This document shows, one piece after another, positions 1 through 10,330 of a stretch of 64,000 nucleotides of DNA (position 1 is the stretch's first letter; the number at the start of each line of letters is the position of its first letter). The notes beneath the pieces are model-generated. The model ran no database searches. It saw only the letters and a program-made list of their open reading frames with translations, and was not told the DNA's origin. Made by a program: the position numbers and the translations under genes. This stretch comes from Hyaloscypha bicolor E (taxonomy: Eukaryota; Ascomycota; Leotiomycetes; Helotiales; Hyaloscyphaceae), in assembly GCF_002865645.1 (NCBI RefSeq), contig NW_020194620.1, positions 1,309,353 to 1,373,352 on the forward strand, written 5' to 3'.

Positions 1-2798
1 CTAGAAGCTAGAAAATTAAATAAAGAATCTATTTGAGATTCTAGAAAAATATAGCTATTTATTTCTTTTAAAGCTATAAGAAATTATAAAAATATATCTA
101 GTCTTTTATATAAAGAAGCTATAAAAGAATTCTTAGAATTCTTTATTAGATTAAATAAATCCGGAATTACCTCTATTAATACTAGAAAATAGTAAATAAA
201 AATATAGTATTAAATGAATTATTATAATTAAGCTAGTAAAAAATAAACTAAAGTATAGAATCTAGTATAATATCTAGCTTTAGTACTAAATAATAGTTTC
301 CTGGTTTTATAGAGCTTCTATAATAATAATATTAATATACTAGAACCTTTATAAAACTTATAATATTAGCTAAATTATATAAAAAATAATACTTGCCCGA
401 AACTATATAGAAATAATAATAAATTCTTTTAAGTTATATATTAAAAGCATTTGTCTTTTATATATAATATCTATATCTGAAATACTAGTTTACTTTAGAA
501 AGAAAAATAATATGAAATTAAATAAATTAATGGCTTTTATAAAGCTCGGAAATAAGCTTATTTCAAATAAAAGAATAATATTATAATTTAGCTTTTAATC
601 TTATTAGCTAATATAATTACCTAATATAATTATTTATATCTTATTATCTATATTTTATTATTTGCTTTCTAGATATATATAATACGGCTACTTTACTAGA
701 AAAGTATATTTAAAATATATTAGAGATATTTAGAAGGCTAAACCCCTTATAGACTAGTATATTATAGAATATATATACTTTTTTATAGCCTTCTATATTC
801 TAGTTTTCCCTTTCTTAGCTTTAAATCGTTTTTATAAGAGATCTTCTATCTTACTTTCTAAGCCCTAAATACTATATCCGTAATATTTTTAGTCTTTTAT
901 TTCTCTAATATATATTTCTATAAATAGTATTCGAATCTCTTATATATAAAATATAACTTCGAAATATAATTATTATAATTATAGAACTGGAAATAGTTAT
1001 TATAGGTTCCGAAATTATAGCTAGATCTATATTAATAATTTTCGGATAAATAATAGTTTAAAGGGTTTTAAAAATAGTATTATTAATTAATAAAGTAGAT
1101 TTCAATATTAATCTATTATTTCTTCTTATAAATAGTAATTAATAATTAGAGCTTATTAATAAGCTAGCCGAGTTTATTAGAAGAGTCCGAAATTATATAT
1201 TAGTATATTAGTAAGCCTTAATAGAAAATAATAATTTTATTATATAAGAATTCGGTATTTTATAAAGTAGAAATAAGGCTATATTATAATTAATATAGGT
1301 TATTAATTAGTATTTAAATAAGCTCAAATATTATCTTTTTAGGATATTTAATTATTATAATAACTAAAGTAATAGTATTTCATTTATCTAAATTTTAATA
1401 ATAAAAACTGGGGCCTTTAAAGAAGCTATAAATATTTATATAGGCCTTTATATATATATATTAAAAGAGCTAGTTATTATAAAAGTAGTCTTATATTAGT
1501 TCCTTTAATATAGTAAAAAAAGCTTTATATATTAGTAAATATTAAAAAAAAATAGTAAGTTTATAATTAAAACTATTATTAGATCTATTATATTTCTATA
1601 TTTTAGAATATATCTTTACTATTTTCCTAATAAGCTTCCTAATAATAATAGTAAATACTAATTAATAAATTTTCGAACTTAATAGTAATAATAGTAGTAA
1701 TAAAAATAAAAGTAGTAAATAGCTTTAATTTAGAAAAAAAAAAATAGCTTGATTTCTTAATTAAGAATATCTAATTCTCTTATATTTAGTTTTATTTAGA
1801 ATAAAATAAACTAATATAATAGATCCCTAAAAAGATCTAATCTAATTAAACTATTTTTAATAATATTAGCTTTATTTTATATATATTTTATTTCCTTTTA
1901 AATAAGATTAATAAGGAATTATATAATAATAAGGTTCTTATAATTCTATTTAATATAGATATTATTATACTAAAATTGGACTCGAAACTTTATAATAGTA
2001 TATAACTAATTTAACTAAATACTATAATATTAAAGTTTTTAAAATTATTCTAGAATAGATTCTATAGATTATTATTACTCTTTTTATATAAGATATATTA
2101 ATATATCTTAGTAATTAAATATTTCTAAAGATTATTCTTTATTATAATTACGGGATTAATATTATTCTTCTATTTTTTAATTAGTTTCTTTTTTTTATTA
2201 GTATTTATACTAAGTCGAGTTTAGTTTCTTTCTAATATATATATATAATTTATAGTAAGAGGGATTTAAAGGTAAGGTAATTTGTAGTAGGTTTATATAA
2301 AGAGTTCAGTAATAAAGATATTAGAATATTAAAGTAAATATTTCGCCCTTAAAAATTTCGACTATAATAAGAAATTTAGGAAATAAAATATTATAATTCC
2401 GGGAGGATTTAAAGCTTAAAGGGCTCGATTTAATAGAAAAATCGAAGTTATAGTTAAAGAGCTTTAAGGGCATATATAAGATATATATTTCAGAAAGAAG
2501 GTCCTATAAATTCGGGTATTATATAAATAGAAAAGATAGTTTCTAAGAAAGTAGTTTTAGGGCCGAAAAAGTTGGTTTTTAAAGAATAATAGAAATTAAA
2601 TAGATAAATAATTAAATGGCTAATTGCTTATTAATTAGTAAAAGCTAGATATTTTCTTTATAGGCTATTAAATACTTTTATAAAATTAATAAATAGTTCT
2701 CCTCTTTAATATAAAATAGATTAGATTTATTTTAGGCCACTAAATACTTTTAGAACTAATCTAAAATCTTCTCTAATCTATATATATAAACTAATTAA
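1..2798 (-). mobile_element. Internal region of a RIP-degraded Copia retrotransposon, cut by window edge
   Basis: This AT-rich stretch aligns by eye, in the same order and orientation, with 21.6-23.62 kb of the complete Copia element at 17627-23912. For example, the block near 930-1110 matches 21680-21840, including the derivative of a Gag zinc knuckle read on the minus strand. It ends at an LTR (2799-3099), so it is the gag-proximal half of a second copy of the same family. Almost every CA/TG has become TA and no reading frame survives. Homology is clear from about 850 rightwards; leftwards I infer continuity. The other LTR lies outside the window. Confidence 0.7.
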
Positions 2799-3099
2799 TA
2801 TTGGTTTACTAGTAATATATAATATAATATATAATATATATAAAATACTTAGTATATAAAGTTAGTAAAATAGTTAATATTCAGAAATAAGAATTATAGT
2901 ATTATAGTATTAATATATAATTCCTAAATCTACTAAGCCTAATAGGGTCTAGTCTAGTAGTCGAGTTACCTATAAAATATAAGATTATATAACTATATCT
3001 CGTATCCCATATCCTATTACTTATATTTCATTACCTATATCCCGTTTCCCGAGTCTTATAACTATATATATAACTCCCGAAAGAATAGCTATACTAATA
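2799..3099 (-). repeat. 5' LTR of the truncated Copia copy
   Basis: Third copy of the LTR found at 17627-17916 and 23623-23912. It starts with TATTGGTTTACTAGTAAT and ends ...AGCTATACTAATA, as they do. It is 301 bp rather than 290 bp, the extra length lying in a TATAATA-rich stretch near the start. The original TG...CA ends have become TA...TA, as RIP would do. The following bases are GTTAA; the matching target duplication would be outside the window. Confidence 0.8.
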
Positions 3100-4200
3100 G
3101 TTAATATTACTTTAGCTTTAGAAATTATTAAATATATTACTAAAATAAATATAAATTAATATTTATATTACTAAGAACTTTTTAATAAGTTATTTATATA
3201 TTTAAAATTTTATTATTTTTATAAATATTTCTAATAAAAGTATTTAAAAATAGCTTATTTATTTTATTATCTTTTTTTTTAAGTCTTTACTTTTCTCTTA
3301 ATTATATATTTCTAAAAATATTAATTAGCTTTCTAATAATATTAAATTATAGCTTCTTTTATTTAAAAAATATATATAATTATAAGAGTTTTAAGCCTAT
3401 TAAATTACTTTATAATTTAAATATCTTTTATTTTCTAGTTATATATATATTATTATTAAGTTCTTAATAGCTTTACTAATTTCTTTATTAATTTAAAGTT
3501 ATATAAGCTTTTAAAAGCTAGAAATAATATTAATATATTTATCTTATAATATAAAAATAAGAAAATAAGATAAGAAACTTACTAGTTTGGTTTTTAAGTC
3601 TCTAATTTCACTATATAATTATAAGCTTCTTTAAAATAATTGTCTTATTATTATTAATAAAAAGCTTTTATTAAATTTAAAAAATATCGAATCTTTAAGC
3701 TTTATTTTATTACTTAATTTAATATTTGAATTATTTGAATTATTCTTTATATTAGAGGGTTTCTTATATTATTTATTAATAATTATTTAAATTATAGCTT
3801 TTTTAATTATAATAAGAATTATAATTAAATTAAGAATTAAATTAGCTTATTTATATTTTTAAAAACTTATAAAAATAGCTATTAGAAGTATTTAAAAAGG
3901 CATTTAATTAAATTTGTAATTATTAAGATATTAATATAATCGTGAAAGAGTAATTGATTTAGGGAAGCAGTCACGTGACAAGCAAAGTAAAAAACGATTA
4001 TATAAAATGCGAATATATTTGCTCGCTTAATTACGTGTATTATATCTCCCTTAATAATAAAGATATTATAATTTTGAGAATATAAAATTAATTCCTAGAA
4101 TATATAGTATAGTTTTAATTAATACGATTTATATTAATTAGTATTATAGGGATAATTTTTTTTTTGTCGCTTTTGAATCGGACCGACTGTAGCCGAAAAA
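3100..4200. other. AT-rich, RIP-like DNA without recognisable gene
   Basis: Strongly AT-rich and TA-rich with stops in all frames. No coding remnant or repeat boundary is recognised. Composition changes abruptly to normal GC at about 4150-4240, the left edge of the gene island. Confidence 0.6.
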
Positions 4201-4278
4201 GAAAGCCTTTATAATAAAACTACAAAAATTAGCTTGCTAAGTGCGGGGGAAAGGGGCTAGAAGGGAATCAAATTCTCA

Positions 4279-4329
4279 AATGCATAAGCACCCGTTCTAG
4301 GGTTTGCCCAGAGAGGGTGCTTATGCATT
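4279..4329. repeat. 15 bp perfect inverted repeat
   Basis: Arms AATGCATAAGCACCC (4279-4293) and its exact reverse complement (4315-4329) enclose a 21 base loop. It lies 150 bp left of the larger hairpin at 4481-4632, in a GC-richer patch that starts abruptly after AT-rich DNA. Function unknown; it could be an edge of a small mobile element or a transcript hairpin. Confidence 0.7.
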
Positions 4330-4480
4330 CTAATTAGAGTCGGCCTCCTGTCATTACCGCTTTGGGCGTATATCCATATTTTAGGAATTCTACGCGAGCA
4401 GAACAGGGGTGTTGCAGGGATTTGCAGGGGCACACTGTTTTTCTTTTCAATCCCGGTCTGTACGAATTACTTTCAGGGAG

Positions 4481-4632
4481 TATCCCTTCGTCCGGTGAGA
4501 CATTGCCAGGCGCTAGCAAGGGGGGTGTGGCTGCACGCAAGCCTCTTGAAGCGTGATAAAGCGAGGTGAGGCTTGCGTGCAGCCACACCCCCCTTGCTAG
4601 CGCCTGGCAATGTCTCACCGGACGAAGGGATA
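4481..4632. repeat. Perfect 65 bp GC-rich inverted repeat (hairpin) with 22 bp loop
   Basis: Positions 4481-4545 and 4568-4632 are exact reverse complements over 65 bp, separated by 22 bases. The arms are GC-rich and contain a run of six G (or C). Both strands are therefore open for about 65-130 codons, which gives several overlapping short frames that I take as artefacts of the palindrome. No terminal repeats or target duplication were found around it. The arms are shorter than the repeat length usually needed for RIP, which may explain why they are unmutated. Confidence 0.9.
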
Positions 4633-5165
4633 AGCATGCGCAGTTTACAGGGATAAAACCCTTGCGGCAATGCAAATCAGCCGGGTTCCGGCTATCCTCA
4701 GGAAACATAAACGTCTTACTGTATTGCAATTCGCTTTACCCCGTCACGGGGGCAATAACCCAAAAGGGGGGGAGCGATTTCCTACCGTGTTAGCTGCAAT
4801 ATTGACGAAAATAGAGTTAATTGCATCCATTTTATAGAGTGATCTGGTAAATTAAATTAGCACTTAATACAGTGAATTTTATAAATATTTGGCCTCCAAC
4901 TATGATGTAATAGGCAAGTCTGGGCAATCCAAGTGGCGTGGGAGACACTCCCAGGGAGAATCATTTGAATGGCTAGCCACTGACGTCAAAGGGAATCTAT
5001 CACAAAGTGGTTTCATCCTGCAGATCAGGAGTGTATCAAGACTTTCAGATGCTATAAAGTATGGTTCCAATAGTAAAGATTTCTTCTGAAATGAACCTAT
5101 CTCTACATCCCGAGCAACGATCGCAGCACGACAAATGGAACTACATCAGGACTTCTACTTCCCCT
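4633..5165. other. Non-coding stretch between hairpin and UstYa-like gene
   Basis: Normal-composition DNA downstream of the minus-strand UstYa-like gene; its 3' UTR should lie just below 5166. Short open frames here (for example 4889-5089 plus) have no recognisable domain and no supporting features. Runs of C and G occur near 4740-4775. I see no gene. Confidence 0.5.
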
Positions 5166-6093
5166 TCATTGAACTTTCTTACTATCTGGATCAGCCAAAG
5201 TTGGGTCTGCCTTTATCCCCTTCGATCCATCACGCATCCATTCCCAGAACCCTTCGCACTTGTGACCGTCCACCCATTTCAAAATGGCATCGTAGTCTCG
5301 ACACACATGTACATCATGTAGTCCGTAGTCCTCATAAGTCGTAGTTGTTCCGAACATCAGATCTGGATTACACTGGAATGATTGTCGGAGGTAGTTCAAG
5401 CAATGAAGCATGTGGCCATCGTGGGGATGCGATTCGTTTGAAAGAAGTTGTTTTCGCATTCGATACTATTCGATGACTTTAGTAATGCAGACGTGAAAAT
5501 AGTCTCATTCGACAGCACCTACGAGGCAATGAAGGTTGTGGAAGACGTCGGTCTGGTAGACCATCTCATTTGGCTTGCCTGGTGTTGGAGCCGAAGGTGG
5601 TATTCCTTGAGAAGCAGTCCATTTAGCATCCAAGGAAAGAATAGCGGATTCTGTTATATCAGTTAAAGAAGCTCAGCATCACGAAAGATGATAATAGTGG
5701 CAGTCTTACTCGGCATCAATTCGTGCATCCAAAAATTGTTTGCGAACTCGGTATCCTCTGTCCATTTATTGTCATTGTTGAAAACCTTCAGCACATTTTG
5801 TTCCTTGAGTTTTTGAACTGAAGCAAACTAAGTCAGTACGCACTTCTAGAACTTCCCGATTTTGCTGATGACCTACGGCCGTCTAAGTCAGGAAGCTTGG
5901 AACTCCTCACTCTCTGAACTCCATCATATACGCTCCACACAAGGAGAAAATGTGCAATCTCAAACACCACGCAAAGAAGAATAAACTGAGGTGTTTTGAC
6001 TCGGGATTTCAAATGCCTATGTTTGACTGCAGGTATGTTCTCAGAGTCCTCACTGGAGAGTAGACGTTTGGATTGTTTTTCATCATCCTCCAT
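5166..6093 (-). CDS. UstYa-like (DUF3328) oxidative tailoring protein, 4 exons
   Basis: Exons on the minus strand: 6093-5877, 5817-5710, 5650-5523 and 5465-5166. The three introns (59, 59 and 57 bp) have GT..AG ends and plausible branch sites (for example ACTGAC before the first acceptor). Spliced length is 753 nt, 250 aa, typical of the family. Seen in the protein: a cytosolic N-terminus, one membrane segment at about residues 37-54, an ELMP motif near residue 105, and both family HxxHC motifs, HNLHC (146-150) and HMLHC (169-173) followed by LNYLRQ, then HVCRDYDAILKW. UstYa-family proteins act on peptide or other secondary-metabolite precursors, often in oxidative cyclisation or hydroxylation; the substrate here is unknown. 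Start chosen at the ATG giving a normal N-terminus before the membrane helix; an in-frame upstream ATG at 6186 would add 31 residues. Divergent from the FAD-linked oxidase at 6897. Intact, with no RIP damage. Confidence 0.88.
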
Positions 6094-6896
6094 GACTTCA
6101 ATCAGACAATGACAGTAAGTGTGGTACAGATAACTGGTGTCAAGGAAAGAGTAACTTGTGGTTTCCTGGGGCAGTCTGAGTGCCACGCCCGACTTCGCTC
6201 ACATATGACCATGCCAGGACTGAATATTGTCCTTGGGGCCAAAATATATCAAGGGTGTAAGTAAGTTCTGTATTTTACTGTAATTCTCACTTGTGTTACC
6301 AAGAAGTTTTGTGATGACCGAGTAGTGTCGGGATTCGGGAACCAATCGGAAGCAACTTTTCTTGCTGTGAAATCGACTAGTCAAGCACCCTTGTAATTGG
6401 CAACGATCAAAAAGTCGGAGCTAGGACTGTTACACCCGTACAGGGAGCAATTACTGTGCCTCATGCTACTCCCTGGTCTATACAACTTATCGAAGGAAAC
6501 ATACCGAGGCGTGATTTATTGCTTCATATGCGGTTGACGAAACGGGAATGTTCACGCCATTTACTTTCTATGGTACAGGTTCACATAATCGAAGGATAAT
6601 AAGCACTAGTGACCTTCGACTTACCCTTGATCATCTTTACAGCACTGCCTATTGGATGAACCGGTAGTTGCAAGCTTCTACGACTGCAGTGTTACCATAC
6701 AAGTGTGGCGGTGGAGTTCTAAAGCAGGATGCTCTTATCCTGTGCCACGCGGAGTAAAGTAAGACGTCAAACACGGATTCGTGTGTCTGGGTAAGCTGCA
6801 TGTTTAACAAGATACTTCCGAGTTCTCCGCTATTAAGACTAAGGAGTATCACTGACCGCGCCAGCCCTCCGTATTCCTGGCAATTCCTTTTCAGAA
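6094..6896. promoter_or_regulatory. Divergent intergenic region between UstYa-like gene and FAD-linked oxidase
   Basis: About 800 bp lie between two divergent start codons, so both promoters should be inside it. A CCAAT box is seen at 6342-6346. No clear TATA box was found at either end. I looked for a small precursor-peptide gene (signal peptide plus repeated cores), as in ustiloxin-type clusters, and found none; the open frames at 6199-6384 and 6649-6906 (minus) have neither a signal peptide nor repeats. Confidence 0.5.
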
Positions 6897-8559
6897 ATGT
6901 TGCCAATCGCCTCTGTAGTGGTACTTTCCATCATTTCTCCCTTCGTCAGAGGTCAACTACCATGTGACAGCGCAGTAAGTCTTCATGTGATCCTTTCTCA
7001 AAAGCCTCCTCACTGATTCACTCACCAGTGTCGGAACCTTTCTGAGATCCTACCCGGCTCAGTCTTCTTCGGGCAGACAGCCAAGTCCAATCTCTGGTCC
7101 AACTTCCAAGCAGAATCAGTTCCTCAATGTAGAGTTGAGCCACAAGATGCCTTCGCTGTATCAAAGATTCTCACCGTCGCCAAAGCATACCAATGCCACT
7201 TTGCAGTCCTTGCTGGAGGGACTTCGCCTTTCCGATATGCCTCGAATGCTGAGGGCGGTATAACTATTGACATGCAACGGATGAAGTCAGTGCAACTTGT
7301 CGACAATGATTTATTGCATGTCAAAGTTGGTGCTGGTGCTGTCTGGGCAGATGTGTATCGAGAATTGGACCCGAGAAACATGTCGGCGACTGGAACACGG
7401 AATAGCTTGACGGGAGTTACTGGTTCTATTCTTGGTGGTATGTTCTTGATCCACGTCTACCCTTCTTTGTTACTGACCCGAATAATTAAGGTGGCATCTC
7501 TTTCTTCTCACAGCGTTTCGGCTGGTCATGTGACACCGCCGTTGCTTTCGAAGCTGTACTTGCGAATGGCACACTTGTGAATGTCACCCATAATTCCTAC
7601 CCCGACCTATTCTTTGCTTTGCGAGGAGGTGGGAACAACTTCGCCATCGTGACAAGCGTTGTAATCGAGGCATTCAGAGATCCTCCCACTTGGTATACCT
7701 TTCAACTGTGGGACATTGGTATCTTAGGTGTTATCTTCCAAAGGTTGCAAGACTATACTGCTCAGATGCCGAGCGAAGTATGGCAGCTTGCTACAACTTT
7801 CGGATGGCACGTTCCCACACGGCAATTCGTGATATCAGAAAGAATCGTCGGGTCTGGACTTCCCAAATTGTCGAGCAGTCTACATTATCCCGCTGGTGAA
7901 CTGAGTTCTAAGCAGTCTAATGTGCGAGAAACGTACATTTATCAGCGATCAACACTGCAGATGTCACAAAAGATGGACATCATGAACGCTCCCGGCTTTT
8001 ACAATTATTTTGGTTCCGTGACTGTGAAGAACCACGCCACAATCCACTTGGCTTTGGCAGATGCGTTTTGTGAAGAAGTATTTTCGATACAGAAAGCTGC
8101 GGGCTTGCAAATTTATATAGTGTACAATCCACTTACAGTTGAGACATTGCGGAAAATGCAGACTCGTGGTGGCAATGCTTTGGGTATTGATCCCAAGGAT
8201 GGACCATTGACTAGTAAGTCACCCGAAGAATACTCAGAAGGGAACAGAGTTGCTGACATCTTGCTTTAGTTGTCAATATCAATTTGCATTGGAATTCTGA
8301 ATCGGATATTTGGTTGATGACAAACTTCATGCGGCGATTGACAACTCGGTTTCGACAGCGAGCAGAGGAACTTGGAATGCTTCATCCATATCTATTTCAG
8401 AACCACGCGTATGAGGAACAAGATGTGTTTAGCGGTTATGGAAATGAGAGTCTGAGAAGGCTTAGACGAATCAGGAAAGAAGTGGATCCCGAAGGTGTAT
8501 TTCAAAAGTTGCAGCCTGGATTCTTCAAGCTGGGAGAACATGTAGACTCTATGTCATAG
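6897..8559 (+). CDS. Secreted FAD-linked oxidase (berberine-bridge-enzyme family), 4 exons
   Basis: Exons 6897-6974, 7029-7437, 7491-8213 and 8270-8559; introns of 54, 53 and 56 bp with GT..AG ends; 1500 nt, 499 aa, the usual family length. Residues 1-19 form a signal peptide (MLPIASVVVLSIISPFVRG). An FAD_binding_4 domain follows at about 60-230, with the GGxS-type loop, GISFFSQRFGWSCDT across the second splice site and ALRGGGNNFAIVT. The C-terminal BBE domain is seen as NHAYEEQDVFSGYGNES...LQPGFFKL. Such enzymes oxidise alcohols, amines or C-H bonds and are common tailoring enzymes in fungal clusters. Odd feature: the His that normally carries covalent FAD (GGHS) is Thr91 (GGTSPF), so FAD may be non-covalent or held by another residue. 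Divergent from the UstYa-like gene. Splice phases all agree and the frame is intact. Confidence 0.93.
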
Positions 8560-8678
8560 ATCCAATGTTATCTTTCAAAAGCATTGCTCAGAGTTTTACC
8601 AGTGTAAATATCGCCAATCTATGTGTATGATGAAACAAGGAAACACTAACACTTGCCTGCTTGGGTAGGGCAAGGGCA

Positions 8679-8686
8679 TATAAATA
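8679..8686 (+). promoter_or_regulatory. TATA-box candidate upstream of the 9278 gene, now separated by a MITE
   Basis: TATAAATA lies in normal-composition sequence about 50 bp before the MITE insertion site. Without the 456 bp MITE and one copy of its 8 bp duplication it would lie about 135 bp upstream of the ATG at 9278. I infer that it belonged to that gene. It could instead be chance sequence in the 3' region of the FAD-linked oxidase. Confidence 0.45.
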
Positions 8687-8738
8687 ATAAGGCTTCGCGA
8701 GTAGCTATCAGCCTTTCAATGTTTCCTCCCGTTCTTGC

Positions 8739-9194
8739 CAGTGTGTCAAATGAATAGAATAGAATAGAATACTGGCTAGTAATCTAATCTATTCATCAAA
8801 AATACCCACTAATTATATTCTAATCAGATTCTAATTAAGGTAATCATGAATATTCATGAATACTTTGATTACTGTACACGTGACTGTCGCACGTGATATA
8901 CTAGCCTAATTAGGTATGGCTCCCGATCTAGAATCGTCTTTGCAAGCCTTTCGCCTACTAATTAGGCAGCGAGGTGGCGCTAAGGCGACACTAGAGCGGG
9001 GCCTCTACTTAATCAGGCTAGCGTATCACATGCTATAGTCACGTGTAGAGTAATCAAAGTATTCATGAGTATTCATGATTATATATTCTAATCTAATCAA
9101 ATTATTTAAGCATTGCAGTAATTATATTCTATTCAAGCTAATCATGAATATTCATGAATATTCGGAATACCTTGATTACTTTTTTGACACACTG
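8739..9194. mobile_element. Non-autonomous hAT-type element (MITE), 456 bp, with 8 bp TSD
   Basis: The ends CAGTGTGTCAAA (8739-8750) and TTTGACACACTG (9183-9194) are perfect 12 bp terminal inverted repeats. The 8 bp GTTCTTGC occurs immediately outside both (8731-8738 and 9195-9202). An 8 bp target duplication and CAG..CTG ends are diagnostic of the hAT superfamily. Inside, 8841-8884 and 9038-9081 are 44 bp inverted copies differing at 2 positions. The palindrome continues with diverged arms 8889-8914 and 9008-9033. No coding capacity. The interior repeats ATCATGAATATTCATGAAT. The perfect duplication suggests a fairly recent insertion. Confidence 0.93.
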
Positions 9195-9277
9195 GTTCTT
9201 GCACCAAATATTTTGCCGCACTTTATCATAAGCCTTCAATAGCCCTTCATACTTCAAAGGCTTCAATCTTTTATTCA

Positions 9278-9844
9278 ATGGCTCCTCCGAGAAAGACCCC
9301 AGCTAAAGACGCGCCAGCGCCTCCGATTCCAGGCCACGCTTTGCGCTCTGGTCGCGTAGCTCCTCATCAAGCACCTCCAGGTCGCATCGGCAAGCGCATT
9401 GCTAAGGCTAGGCTTCCCGTCAAGACACCAGCTAAGAAGTCATCAGTCAAGAAGATTACTGCTAAGAAGACGCTCGCCAAAAAAGTCCCTGTCAAGAAGA
9501 CTCCTGTCTTGGCGCAAGTCGAAGAAGACTCGACTTTAACCTCGAATGTCGAATACGAAGCAGAAACCGAGGAGGAGCAGCAGGAAGACAATGGGGGAGA
9601 CGCAACGATGATCAACCATGAAGATGGCGACGGCGACCAATTGATTCGAACCACCTTCTCCAAGTACGCCAATTATGTTGCATTCAAGGGAGTGAAGGAC
9701 CCGGTTCAACGTCTGACGATCATCAATATGCTCAAGGACGACGAGCGCAAGGAGGGATTTCATCAGCTGAAGCTACGTCGACGAAGTGGAGGCGTTTATT
9801 TGGAGTTCTGTCATTGTAAAATCATGTTGTGTTTCAAGTTTTGA
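9278..9844 (+). CDS. Small basic Lys/Ala/Pro-rich protein with acidic middle, unknown function
   Basis: Single open frame of 188 aa with ordinary codon use and no RIP damage. Residues 1-80 are rich in Lys, Pro and Ala, with repeated KKxxAKK/VKKT and TPAKK units like a histone H1 tail. Residues 82-120 are acidic (EEDS, EAETEEEQQED). Residues 120-188 form a mixed segment (TTFSKYANYVAFKGVKD, then LKLRRR) that I do not recognise. The basic tail suggests DNA or chromatin binding, an inference only. An intron near the end cannot be excluded (GTAAAATC at 9816 resembles a donor), so the C-terminus is less sure. A hAT MITE ends 83 bp before the ATG. Confidence 0.6.
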   Translation: MAPPRKTPAKDAPAPPIPGHALRSGRVAPHQAPPGRIGKRIAKARLPVKTPAKKSSVKKITAKKTLAKKVPVKKTPVLAQVEEDSTLTSNVEYEAETEEEQQEDNGGDATMINHEDGDGDQLIRTTFSKYANYVAFKGVKDPVQRLTIINMLKDDERKEGFHQLKLRRRSGGVYLEFCHCKIMLCFKF

Positions 9845-10300
9845 AGGTATTGGAAGCGGGGGCGTTGTCACCAGGATTGTACTGAAACGTGCGTTTTTAG
9901 ACTACCAAATCAAGATTTTGGAAACTTGAATACGGACATTGAATTGACTGTGTTTTTGTGTGTCTATTTGATTACGGAAGCGCAATGCTAATGGCAGCGC
10001 AATGGACAGTCCCTCTGTGAGCTTAAGCGAACTCCTTTCATGTCATGCCAAGGCTTTCCAGCACGTGCCTAAATCCTTTTCAGCAGACGAGCGATCTTTT
10101 GTTGAATTTCAAGAATTCATTCCGAAATAATACGCTGCCTAGGGGCGGCAGCGGATTCTGCCGGGGCACGTGCACGACCCACCTTTCCTAATCGGGTAAG
10201 TACCACGTGACTTACTATAACCTCGCATATATTTACACTCTCTATATACCTCCTTTAACCTACCAAAAACACAATAAAACATTAACTTGTATGCAATATC
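9845..10300. other. 3' flank of the gene island, no gene seen
   Basis: Normal-composition DNA, probably the 3' UTR and flank of the 9278 gene. Composition falls to AT-rich RIP-like sequence from about 10230-10300. No further coding frame or RNA gene recognised. Confidence 0.5.
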
Positions 10301-10330
10301 TTTGCCCCTAATAAGCAAACTTGAATTCTC

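Noticed and set aside
4334..4793. Overlapping short open frames on both strands around the hairpin
   Set aside because: They mirror one another because the sequence is palindromic; no signal, domain or splice support.
6199..6906. Minus-strand frames as a possible RiPP precursor gene for the UstYa/oxidase pair
   Set aside because: No signal peptide and no repeated core with basic cleavage sites.
7124..7381. Minus-strand frame inside the FAD-linked oxidase
   Set aside because: Shadow of a well supported exon on the plus strand.
9367..9763. Two minus-strand frames across the 9278 gene
   Set aside because: Shadows; the plus strand has the biased Lys/Ala/Pro composition of a real protein.
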